From a virus, in the IMG/VR virus record IMGVR_UViG_3300020474_000153, positions 1 to 21,164 of that record: 21,164 nt of DNA; one strand, 5' to 3'. A program made the translations under genes and the position numbers. How positions within the stretch are numbered: the first letter of the stretch is position 1; each line of letters begins with the position of its first letter. This document shows, piece by piece, positions 14,465 through 20,409 of the stretch. The notes below the pieces were generated by a model that made no database searches, was not told the origin of the DNA, and was given only the letters and a program-made list of their open reading frames with translations.

Positions 14465-14633
14465 ATTGTTTCCTCTTTGATATATGTGGTTTACGAACAG
14501 AGAGATCTGAAATTCTCTCTACTAATTCTTTGTTTTTAACAACTAACTCAGCGTTGTTAAATTCCAAATTTTTAATACGGGCTTGGAGACCCTCTACTTT
14601 AGATTCAAAAAAACCTTCACTTCGTACTGACAT
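14451..14633 (-). CDS. Small coiled-coil protein, 60 residues
   Basis: The central part (VEGLQARIKNLEFNNAELVV, KNKELVERISDL) shows heptad spacing of leucine, isoleucine and valine, so the protein should form a coiled coil; the last residues are strongly basic (RKPHISKRKQYEKR). AGAAGGAATTAAATT before the ATG gives a ribosome binding site. It is the first gene after the sigma70-type promoter at 14675-14703. Function unknown. Confidence 0.6.
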   Translation of the reverse strand: MSVRSEGFFESKVEGLQARIKNLEFNNAELVVKNKELVERISDLSVRKPHISKRKQYEKR

Positions 14634-14674
14634 AATTTAATTCCTTCTAATGCCTGTTTCATTTTAATATACTG

Positions 14675-14703
14675 ATATTAACATAAATATTACCCATTGT
14701 CAA
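14675..14703 (-). promoter_or_regulatory. Sigma70-type promoter for the gp32 operon
   Basis: On the minus strand a perfect TTGACA (14703-14698) is followed after 17 bases by TAATAT (14680-14675), which matches the -10 box at four of six positions. The first gene starts 42 bases downstream, so the promoter could drive the coiled-coil gene, Sm-like gene, 2OG oxygenase, DUF115 and gp32 early in infection. Confidence 0.55.
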
Positions 14704-14721
14704 CACCTAATTTAATTTTTT

Positions 14722-14946
14722 TCATATAGGTAGTTTTGCATGTTTTGGTAAGAAATGTAAATCTCTTGCATTTGCTTCAATCTTCTCTTTTAATCCTTTA
14801 CTAATTAAACGCCCAACTGTATCAGGCTCAACTTCATTTTTTTCACAATAATCCAATACAGCATCCATGTGAGAAATCTTTTTCTCTTTTGCAATAGACT
14901 CTATTTTCATAGAAAATGTCTTGGAATTTTGTTTAAATTTTATCAT
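14722..14946 (-). CDS. 33: Late transcription co-activator gp33-like
   Basis: A 74-residue protein with the core pattern of T4-like gp33: KISHMDAVLDYCEKNEVEPD, followed by VGRLISKGLKEKIEANARDL and a hydrophobic end HFLPKHAKLPI. In T4, gp33 binds host RNA polymerase and the sliding clamp gp45 through its C-terminal hydrophobic residues and enables transcription from TATAAATA late promoters, which occur in this window. It is shorter than the T4 protein (112 residues), as in marine relatives. Start and end overlap the neighbour as ATGA. The call rests on pattern memory. Confidence 0.6.
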   Translation of the reverse strand: MIKFKQNSKTFSMKIESIAKEKKISHMDAVLDYCEKNEVEPDTVGRLISKGLKEKIEANARDLHFLPKHAKLPI

Positions 14947-15290
14947 TCGTGTTCTCCACCATATGGGTCTTTTATTCGTTTACCATTGACCCAAATATAT
15001 CTGGCACGACTTGGGGTATGATACCCCTTTTTAATAAAAAAACTTGGTTTACGTTTTGCAGTTTCAAAAGTTGCAACTGTTATTGTGATTGCAGCCAAAA
15101 TGATAATATGTGCAATAGTAGTAACACCAAAAATCCACATACTAGTAAAGTATGAACTGAAAGCAATACACCACATCCATGCTAATACTTGCATAATCAT
15201 ATGGCGTGTATTTGTATCTGGAATATGTCTTAGTGGATTTCTTTCGTAGTTCATAACAACATTCCAAGTATCATATATAAATTTTCTCAT
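14943..15290 (-). CDS. Membrane protein, 115 residues
   Basis: The protein has two or three hydrophobic segments, at about 31-53 (IMQVLAWMWCIAFSSYFTSM) and 54-75 (IFGVTTIAHIIILAAITITV), with a basic C-terminal tail that includes RARYIWVNGKRIKDP. It should be an inner-membrane protein with both ends in the cytoplasm. It has GAGGTTGATATG at the start and overlaps gp33. It lies 14 bases after the T tract that ends the tmRNA coding piece, so it is expressed either by readthrough or from an unseen promoter. Function unknown. Confidence 0.65.
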   Translation of the reverse strand: MRKFIYDTWNVVMNYERNPLRHIPDTNTRHMIMQVLAWMWCIAFSSYFTSMWIFGVTTIAHIIILAAITITVATFETAKRKPSFFIKKGYHTPSRARYIWVNGKRIKDPYGGEHE

Positions 15291-15303
15291 ATCAACCTCA
15301 AAT

Positions 15304-15337
15304 AAAAAATGAAGGCAGGACTATTATAGTTCCCTTC
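15304..15337 (-). terminator. Hairpin and T tract ending the tmRNA transcript
   Basis: On the minus strand GAAGG (15337-15333) pairs with CCTTC (15315-15311) around an inner ACTA/TAGT stem, followed by ATTTTTT at 15310-15304. CCTGCC in the 3' arm can instead pair with GGCAGG at 15358-15353, which suggests a final pseudoknot of the tmRNA competing with the terminator. Confidence 0.6.
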
Positions 15338-15670
15338 AGGCATCCAGCGCGCCCTGCCATTGTGGAATAATACGGCCATTTACTTCGAGTCTACCTTACA
15401 CTTATTGGTAGTCCATTCCACGTCGCCGATACAGTACATCATAGCTACTGATGCACATTCAAATAGTATCGCCTGCGAATCCTCGTTTTACAGAGGAAAC
15501 AGTGGTAGGTTTCTGTTGCTAAGTACCTACCGAACTCCATGAGATTAAGCAGCTAGTGCGAAATCCTCGATTGCAAAATTATCGTTTGCATTTGTAGTCT
15601 TGACCAATTACGGAGTCAACCGACAATTCTCCTCTTGTCTATCTCTGTTAGTCGATCCTATTTCGCCCCC
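15311..15670 (-). ncRNA. ssrA: tmRNA coding piece (5' acceptor strand, tag frame, pseudoknots)
   Basis: The RNA begins GGGGGCG at 15670-15664, then AAATA and GGATCGAC, the conserved tmRNA D-arm element. Next comes a pseudoknot-like region: GACAA/TTGTC, with loop GGAG able to pair with CTCC. The tag frame at 15589-15545 encodes ANDNFAIEDFALAA and stops with TAA. After it are further structured units: GGTAGGT/ACCTACC with loop AACAG pairing to CTGTT, CGATAC/GTATCG enclosing TGCATCA/TGATGTA, GTGGAAT/ATTCCAC enclosing CTACC/GGTAG, and GGCAGG/CCTGCC. No T arm or CCA end follows, so it is not a one-piece tmRNA; the 3' acceptor strand lies upstream at 15941-15947. tmRNA, with SmpB, frees stalled ribosomes and tags the products for proteolysis. 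The exact 3' end is uncertain. Confidence 0.9.
15545..15589 (-). other. tmRNA proteolysis tag frame
   Basis: Fourteen codons, GCA AAC GAT AAT to GCT GCT, encode ANDNFAIEDFALAA and are followed by TAA. The start AND and the end ALAA agree with tmRNA tags; LAA is the signal read by ClpXP in E. coli. The ANDNFA start resembles alphaproteobacterial tags as I remember them. The resume codon GCA follows the sequence CTACAAAT. Confidence 0.9.
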
Positions 15671-15936
15671 ATCATAAACACACGACTATTCGCAAGTCTT
15701 TTGACCTGCACATTTTTTAGGATAACATTGCATTTGTATACGATAGTATTTGTTAGTATTATGTACTGTCCAAGTTTTTTCTTCATCAGCCATGTACTCA
15801 CATTGTTGCTGAGTCATGTCTTGATTTAAAACTGATTGGTTTCCAATATACTCCCATTCTGTTCCATTGTTTCCCCACATTGAAACTACTAATACAAAAA
15901 TTTTAGCATCCATAAAGGTTTCCTCACATGTGTTTA
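15671..15936 (-). other. Intervening segment of the permuted tmRNA, with extended stem
   Basis: This 266-base segment separates the CCA end of the acceptor piece from G1 of the coding piece. Its two ends continue the acceptor helix: 15940-15927 (ACCATAAACACATG) pairs with 15671-15684 at 13 of 14 positions, with one C-A mismatch at C74 and one G-U. With the seven acceptor pairs this gives 20 of 21. The loop between the strands carries a complete protein gene. Cutting before G1 (RNase P in related systems) and after CCA would release the segment. Confidence 0.75.
15686..15913 (-). CDS. 75-residue protein encoded inside the tmRNA intervening segment
   Basis: The frame starts at ATG 15913 with GAGGA seven bases upstream (15925-15921) and stops with TAG at 15688-15686. 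The product begins MDAKIFVLVVSMWGNNGTEW, continues EYIGNQSVLNQDMTQQQCEY and ends in a cysteine-rich part (MQCYPKKCAGQKTCE); four cysteines may form disulfides. The first 12 residues are hydrophobic, a possible short export signal or anchor. I recall similar small proteins, with WGN and GNQ motifs, from marine phages, but not their function. The frame is open further upstream into the acceptor piece (to 15964), but the ribosome binding site and the RNA structure favour 15913. The gene exactly fills the loop of the permuted tmRNA precursor. Confidence 0.75.
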   Translation of the reverse strand: MDAKIFVLVVSMWGNNGTEWEYIGNQSVLNQDMTQQQCEYMADEEKTWTVHNTNKYYRIQMQCYPKKCAGQKTCE

Positions 15937-16000
15937 TGGTGGAGGCGATGGGTACTGCCCCCATGTCCTACCCAGCATTTAACTCGTATCAACGAATTGT
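15937..16000 (-). ncRNA. ssrA: tmRNA acceptor piece (T arm and CCA end)
   Basis: The minus strand ends CGCCTCC-ACCA at 15947-15937. These seven bases pair with GGGGGCG at 15670-15664, with G3 facing U70, the wobble recognised by alanyl-tRNA synthetase. Just before is a T arm: ATGGG (15964-15960), loop GGCAGTA, CCCAT (15952-15948). The seven-base loop has the right size but not the usual TTC-x-A-x-x sequence. Upstream GGGTAGGAC resembles the GTAGGA segment that precedes the T arm in other tmRNAs, and AATTCGT/ACGAGTT (15998-15981) forms a seven-pair hairpin around TGAT. The 5' end is set by the late promoter at 16006-16013 and is approximate. Confidence 0.85.
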
Positions 16001-16005
16001 AGTTA

Positions 16006-16013
16006 TATTTATA
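16006..16013 (-). promoter_or_regulatory. T4-type late promoter for the tmRNA locus
   Basis: TATAAATA on the minus strand, identical to the T4 late box, lies just after the stop codon of the exported-protein gene and would start transcription near 16000, at the 5' end of the acceptor piece. It is in non-coding DNA, which makes chance less likely than for the copies inside genes. Confidence 0.65.
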
Positions 16014-16019
16014 ACATAT

Positions 16020-16490
16020 CTATAACCCTTTGTCAAGAGAAATCTCTATTTTTGCCGTACTTTCTTTTGGTGTATGCATTTTCATACCCCAACCAGACCC
16101 CAAAAGACAAGCATAGCCTGTTGAATGATGTAATTCAACTAAAGTAAATCCACTAGATTCTGGATTCATTGACCACATAATCTGTATGGGTAAAGTTGCA
16201 CCGTTTTGTGTTACCAAATATGCATCTCCACTGATAAAAGGTATTTCACCATTTTTATCTTTTAAAAGAGCAACCATATCTGGTATTGATCTACATGTCA
16301 TTGGTCGCATTATAACAAATTCGTTTGGTGGCGCTTCTTCTGGTATTATTAGTTTTTCATCCTCATCATTTGGTTCATAAAGAGGGCTTTCTGTTACATC
16401 ACAACATGGGGGTTCTTGATTCGGTTCAATAGCATATACTGTAGTAGTTAGAGCAATACCGATAAGAAAACTAAGCAGTAAGTTTTTCAC
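16020..16490 (-). CDS. Exported hypothetical protein with signal peptide
   Basis: The 156-residue product starts with a signal peptide, MKNLLLSFLIGIALTTTVYA, with a likely cut before IEPN. The mature part is acidic and proline-rich (PPCCDVTESPLYEPNDEDEK), then turns into a compact domain (PMTCRSIPDMVALLKDKNGE to GYACLLGSGWGMKM) containing further cysteines, so it probably folds in the periplasm with disulfides. The start codon is GTG at 16490 with AAAGGA upstream and overlaps the nuclease gene by 20 bases. I do not recognise the family. It is followed at once by the tmRNA late promoter. Confidence 0.7.
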   Translation of the reverse strand: MKNLLLSFLIGIALTTTVYAIEPNQEPPCCDVTESPLYEPNDEDEKLIIPEEAPPNEFVIMRPMTCRSIPDMVALLKDKNGEIPFISGDAYLVTQNGATLPIQIMWSMNPESSGFTLVELHHSTGYACLLGSGWGMKMHTPKESTAKIEISLDKGL

Positions 16491-17154
16491 TTTCTTGTTC
16501 CTTTAAGTTAAAGACGCTAACTGCTTCTTCTAATAAAGGCAAATATTCTGTCTTATCCTTTATAAACTCTTGAACAGTTCCATCTTCGGTTACAACAAGT
16601 ATAACCACTTGATTTATGGGTTGACTTGTTCGTTCTTCAAACATCTCTGCATATGCAGAGCCTTGAATGTAATAGTTTTCATTCCAATCATCATTACGTT
16701 CTCTTCGTGATGTCTTGAAATCAATAATAGATAGGACTCCATCATATTCTGCAATACAATCTACTCGCCCTGCTACTTTATATTTATCAGAATAAAGGCC
16801 ACACTCTTGCGACCTAATCATATCAATTTTGCATAACAGCTGTGCAGATAACTCTTTGAATAAACAATATGGAAGAAAATCTTTTTTATGTTTAGTTTCA
16901 TCAAAGTTATTATTTAAATAGTCCTCACACATTTGATGAACTTTTGTACCACGACTAGCAGCAGTTCGCATAACATGATTAGCAACATCGTTACCAACCC
17001 TTTTACGCCACTCAAATAATCCCTCTGCTTTCCGTCCATTGAGAACAGTAGTAATAGAGGGATACTTATTACCCTCTGGCGTAAGATAAAATCTCTTACC
17101 ACTGATATTTTTTGTAGTAACTTCTGGTAATACTACCGTTTCATGCTTAAACAT
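16471..17154 (-). CDS. PD-(D/E)XK nuclease (RecB/Cas4-like exonuclease)
   Basis: The 227-residue protein has the ordered motifs of the RecB-type nuclease fold: H73 in RGTKVHQMCEDYL, D132 in VAGRVDCIAEYDG, D145-F-K147 in SIIDFKTSRR, and Q164-G-S-A-Y. These form the two-metal active site. No iron-sulfur cysteine pattern as in Cas4 is evident. Related nucleases are widespread in T4-like marine phages and may act in recombination or host DNA breakdown. It has AGAAGGATATATT before the ATG and a strong sigma70-type promoter 30-60 bases upstream, and is first in a unit with the exported protein. Confidence 0.8.
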   Translation of the reverse strand: MFKHETVVLPEVTTKNISGKRFYLTPEGNKYPSITTVLNGRKAEGLFEWRKRVGNDVANHVMRTAASRGTKVHQMCEDYLNNNFDETKHKKDFLPYCLFKELSAQLLCKIDMIRSQECGLYSDKYKVAGRVDCIAEYDGVLSIIDFKTSRRERNDDWNENYYIQGSAYAEMFEERTSQPINQVVILVVTEDGTVQEFIKDKTEYLPLLEEAVSVFNLKEQESEKLTA

Positions 17155-17184
17155 AATATATCCTTCTTTAATTATATAACTTAC

Positions 17185-17213
17185 AGTATATCACAAATCA
17201 ACACAATTGTCAA
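17185..17213 (-). promoter_or_regulatory. Sigma70-type promoter for the nuclease gene
   Basis: A perfect TTGACA (17213-17208) and TATACT (17190-17185, five of six) are 17 bases apart on the minus strand, the best sigma70-type promoter in the window. It overlaps the last codon of the lysozyme gene and leads to the nuclease gene 30 bases on. Confidence 0.75.
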
Positions 17214-17656
17214 GTATCAATTTGTCTCATTCTATCTACTAATCTATCTGCCCTTTTAGTCACTTGTCTATACCATCTGCTGTCAACCATTTCGTCTGCG
17301 GCCCGTTCCCAATCTCTCGCATCTACTCCTGCCTTCATACCTTTAAATTTAGACAATCTTGGGTAGCCCATATTAAACATCATATTGGCAATAATTTGTT
17401 TTGCTTCCTCTGGTAGATCATCAAAATCTTCATACAAAGATTCGCAATCACCGATAACAGTTTCTAAATCTGATTCAAAACATTCAATAACTCTTTCTTC
17501 TGAAACTGGTGTTCCAACTTCAGCACCATATTCTGGATCACTGTTTAGGACTAAATGCCCAATACCAAAAGTGGCCAATCCTAAATGATCAAGATATACT
17601 TCGTGTTTTATACCCTCATCTATTTCTAACTGTTTTCTCAACTTGATTATATCCAT
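17210..17656 (-). CDS. T4-type lysozyme (endolysin, GH24)
   Basis: The 148-residue product aligns with T4 lysozyme: LEIDEGIKHEVYLDHLG and LATFGIGHL contain the catalytic set E14, D23 and T29 (E11, D20 and T26 in T4). MMFNMGYPRLSKF matches the NMVFQMG region and SRWYRQVTKRADRLVDRMR the C-terminal helix. It hydrolyses the glycan backbone of peptidoglycan and releases phage at the end of infection. There is no signal peptide, so a holin is needed; the small membrane proteins in the window are candidates. It lies nine bases after the Rieske-like gene. Confidence 0.9.
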   Translation of the reverse strand: MDIIKLRKQLEIDEGIKHEVYLDHLGLATFGIGHLVLNSDPEYGAEVGTPVSEERVIECFESDLETVIGDCESLYEDFDDLPEEAKQIIANMMFNMGYPRLSKFKGMKAGVDARDWERAADEMVDSRWYRQVTKRADRLVDRMRQIDT

Positions 17657-17665
17657 TTTAACTCC

Positions 17666-18733
17666 TTAAGCTGCAAGTGGTTGTTTTGGATCAACATCTA
17701 AATGTTTACCCCACTCTGCATAGTAATGTCTCATACCCACTTCATCGTGAATAGTACGGTTTTCATGTCTACCATGTAATATATTTCTTGTTTCTGTACC
17801 CTCTCGCATTGTAGTTCCTTGTCCAGCAACTCCAATCAAATCTTCATGAAGGTTACGTCCAAATGGCCCCCAAATAGAATTGTGGTGATTAATACGAGTC
17901 ATTCTTTCTTCTTTAGTATCTTTCTTTAATCCATAACCACGAAATTCAATCAATACCTTATTAGGGCCTAAAGGTGTTACACTATCTGAACGATAAGCAC
18001 TCCCTCTTAGATTAAAATTATAGCCGGGAAATAAATCAACCATATACCATTGGTTTGGTGGTAGATTAGGGAAACTAAGTTCACCTCTATCTTCAAACCC
18101 AGCATATTCTTCATAGTTTACAGTAAACGAACTTACATTGACATGACCATTATCAAAAGCAATATTCTTACGAGCAAAGTATTCATCATTGAATCCAGAT
18201 ACACGATTAAAATAGTGCATAAAGTCATGGTAGAACTCACTGTTAGTATCATGCCATAGTTTATAGTTTGTATCTATAACTGCTTTGTGATAATGAAACA
18301 CTTCCATCTCTTCTGTATCAATTGCATCTGCGATACAATCAAATGCACCAGCAGTCCACTCATCCACACTTTGTGTAGGATTTGGATTAAGTGTTACCCA
18401 TACCATACCACCGTGTTTTACTTCACAATATAGTTTTGGTTCAGAGGTTACGATGGGTGCAGCAACCGTACCAGCTGGTTGATTAAATCCATAATTGCGA
18501 TATGCCTTAATACCATCTTTGGTATTCACTGCCATCACATTTTGACCAGCAATCTGTGATGTTCTATAGTTACCTTCATTATACATCTCACTGATATGAC
18601 ACATCGGCACCCACACTTTAGAGAAAATGTGTTCTTGTTCCTTTTCAAATATCTCATAATTGTTATAACACTCGCTAGAAATATATTCTACTTTAGGCGT
18701 TTTAGTCCAATTCTGATGATTGCGTGGCGGCAT
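17666..18733 (-). CDS. Ring-hydroxylating oxygenase alpha-like protein with degenerate Rieske domain
   Basis: The 355-residue protein has the layout of Rieske non-heme iron oxygenase alpha subunits. Residues 35-115 look like a Rieske domain (EHIFSKVWVPMCHISEM, GNYRTSQIAGQNVMAVNTKD), but the usual C-x-H...C-x-x-H ligands are not kept: the first pair is replaced by NYGFNQPAG and the second reads YCEVKHGG (C103, H107). The catalytic domain is better: NYKLWHDTNSEFYHDFMHYF has E166, H169 and H173, and HEDLIGVAGQG gives D298, compatible with the two-His one-Asp iron site. The start is the ATG at 18733, four bases after phoH. It may accept electrons otherwise or work as a mononuclear iron protein. 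Substrate unknown. Confidence 0.65.
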   Translation of the reverse strand: MPPRNHQNWTKTPKVEYISSECYNNYEIFEKEQEHIFSKVWVPMCHISEMYNEGNYRTSQIAGQNVMAVNTKDGIKAYRNYGFNQPAGTVAAPIVTSEPKLYCEVKHGGMVWVTLNPNPTQSVDEWTAGAFDCIADAIDTEEMEVFHYHKAVIDTNYKLWHDTNSEFYHDFMHYFNRVSGFNDEYFARKNIAFDNGHVNVSSFTVNYEEYAGFEDRGELSFPNLPPNQWYMVDLFPGYNFNLRGSAYRSDSVTPLGPNKVLIEFRGYGLKKDTKEERMTRINHHNSIWGPFGRNLHEDLIGVAGQGTTMREGTETRNILHGRHENRTIHDEVGMRHYYAEWGKHLDVDPKQPLAA

Positions 18734-18737
18734 TGGT

Positions 18738-19442
18738 TTACTCCATTCCTATCCCTAGTTTGGTTTTTTGTATCAAGTAGTTTCTTACAAACCCACTTCG
18801 TACAATATCACCGATTGTAAATTCTGTACAATTAAATTCTTTCATTTCCTCTGCGATTCTTAGAAAATCCCAAAGTCCGTTTTTCTCATTTGTTCTTACT
18901 AAATCACTTTGTGTAAAGTCACCACAAAATGCAATCTTGGAGTCTTGTCCAAGTCTAGTTGTAATCGTATCTAACTCATGAAAATTTAAATTCTGACATT
19001 CATCGACTATAACAAGAGCATTATCAAATGTTAGTCCTCGTAGAAAAGATGTTGATAAGAAAAACAATGTTCCTTGTGCTTTCAATCTTTCATACAAATT
19101 CGTAAAGGATTGTTCGTTAGGCATTTCAAACATAAACTGAACCATGTTAGAATATGGAACTTGATACAATGCAGACTTATCATCTTCATCGCCGGGCAAA
19201 AAACCTATCTCTCTTGTTGGTATAAGTGAACGAACTATAATAACTTTATCAATTTTTGATGTGTTATCTAGTGCTTCTCTTAATCCATTATATAAAGAAA
19301 TAAATGTCTTTCCAGTTCCTGCTGCTCCATATAAAAACTGACTTGTACCAGTTTTCCAACTTTCAAAAACCAATTTTTGGTTATCTGTTGCTGGTTTAAT
19401 AGCAACCATATTTTTATTTGTTATTTCTAATTTCTTACTCAT
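18738..19442 (-). CDS. phoH: PhoH-like P-loop ATPase
   Basis: The 234-residue protein has Walker A GAAGTGKT at 39-46, the PhoH segment VRSLIPTREIGFLPGDEDDK at 70-89, FLRGLTFDNALVIVDECQN with Walker B D147-E148, and CGDFTQSD as sensor. PhoH-like proteins are RNA or DNA-associated ATPases; their role in marine phages, where they are very common, is not settled although a phosphate-stress link is often quoted. The gene overlaps the methyltransferase gene by four bases (ATGA) and leads into the Rieske-like gene. Confidence 0.9.
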   Translation of the reverse strand: MSKKLEITNKNMVAIKPATDNQKLVFESWKTGTSQFLYGAAGTGKTFISLYNGLREALDNTSKIDKVIIVRSLIPTREIGFLPGDEDDKSALYQVPYSNMVQFMFEMPNEQSFTNLYERLKAQGTLFFLSTSFLRGLTFDNALVIVDECQNLNFHELDTITTRLGQDSKIAFCGDFTQSDLVRTNEKNGLWDFLRIAEEMKEFNCTEFTIGDIVRSGFVRNYLIQKTKLGIGME

Positions 19443-20014
19443 TTTTTACTCCACTTTGCATAGTATCTCAAACCTTTTAATTTAGTGGGATAATTAATAC
19501 CACTCTCTTCTTTAAAATCTAATAGTTCAAATCCATACTTATCTACAAAATATTTATTATAGTTCCAATCCCAAGGAAAAAAACTTAAAGATTTTTCCTC
19601 TTCTGGTAGTCTATTAATTTTATTGTATCTAATATTTCTTTGTTCAAAAGCATCCTTAAAGTTGGGATTATCTCCCATTGATTGTCGCCAAAAAATAATA
19701 TCACCACTTTTAGTTATTTCACTTAAATGTTTTATTTGTAATTCTACATAAGTTTCATCATAAAAATTTAAACTTCCTAATGCTAAAAATATATCAAAAT
19801 TTTTGTGTGGTATATAATCTTCAAATGATATCATTTCATCAGCTTCTTTATTATATGGATCTATCCCATATAAGTTTTTACAGTGTGGTTTAAATAAATT
19901 ATAACCACAACCAATATCTAATATGTGAGCATCCTTATCAAACTCCTCTAATAACTTCCAACCAGTGTAAGTATACTTGTTATAATCTGGCACTTTTCTT
20001 TGTAAAAATGGCAT
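19439..20014 (-). CDS. Class I SAM methyltransferase-like protein
   Basis: In the 191-residue product HILDIGCGYNLFKPH is motif I (SAM binding) and LYGIDPYN is the acidic end of the second strand; FDIFLALGSLNFYDE fits motif IV. The C-terminal part is aromatic-rich (SLSFFPWDWNYNKYFVDKYG). It resembles the methyltransferase gene two places upstream, including the unusual YFKP/LFKP after the glycine loop. The target is unknown; small molecules, proteins and glycans are all possible. The start is TAATG-coupled to the gene before it. Confidence 0.7.
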   Translation of the reverse strand: MPFLQRKVPDYNKYTYTGWKLLEEFDKDAHILDIGCGYNLFKPHCKNLYGIDPYNKEADEMISFEDYIPHKNFDIFLALGSLNFYDETYVELQIKHLSEITKSGDIIFWRQSMGDNPNFKDAFEQRNIRYNKINRLPEEEKSLSFFPWDWNYNKYFVDKYGFELLDFKEESGINYPTKLKGLRYYAKWSKK

Positions 20015-20394
20015 TACTTATATGTGTGTCTACCACCAATGGTTTCTGTTTTGTTTAAGTTGTGTTTAGTCGATACATTCACTGTGGCTCCAGTTCTTTT
20101 CTGAATGACACCTCTTGCCTTTTTCTTAGCATTTGTTTCACCACTACCATATCTATCTGCAAGTGGTGAGTTTGGATGTGCTTCTGCAATCCTAGACATG
20201 TTCTCTTTGAAACCGTCATCTACCTTATGTGTTTTCCCCTCAACACCACCTACAATTGCAACAGGCACCAGAACTTGTCTTACATCTGGGTTCTCTTCTA
20301 AATACTTTTCTTTATCTGCAATAGTCATAAAGTCTGTCCAGAGTTCCATCTGGTCTCCATGACATTCTTCTCTTTTAAATGTATATGTCGGCAT
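20014..20394 (-). CDS. Small phage protein, FmdB-like N-terminus
   Basis: The 126-residue protein begins MPTYTFKREECHGDQMELWT, like FmdB-type zinc-ribbon proteins (MPTYEYRCEKC), but only one cysteine remains, so the zinc site is lost. A basic region (GETNAKKKARGVIQKRTGAT) and a histidine-bearing end (GGRHTYK) follow. Similar proteins occur in cyanophages as far as I recall. It lies between two methyltransferase genes in the same operon. Function unknown. Confidence 0.65.
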   Translation of the reverse strand: MPTYTFKREECHGDQMELWTDFMTIADKEKYLEENPDVRQVLVPVAIVGGVEGKTHKVDDGFKENMSRIAEAHPNSPLADRYGSGETNAKKKARGVIQKRTGATVNVSTKHNLNKTETIGGRHTYK

Positions 20395-20409
20395 AATTTT
20401 CTCCCATGT

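Noticed and set aside
15300-15670. One-piece tmRNA
   Set aside because: After the tag and pseudoknots the minus strand has no T arm, acceptor strand or CCA before the T tract at 15304-15309. The only strand pairing with GGGGGCG is upstream at 15941-15947.
15686-15964. 92-residue reading of the protein inside the tmRNA segment
   Set aside because: The upstream 17 codons would run through the T arm and acceptor strand and lack a ribosome binding site; ATG 15913 has GAGGA at proper spacing.
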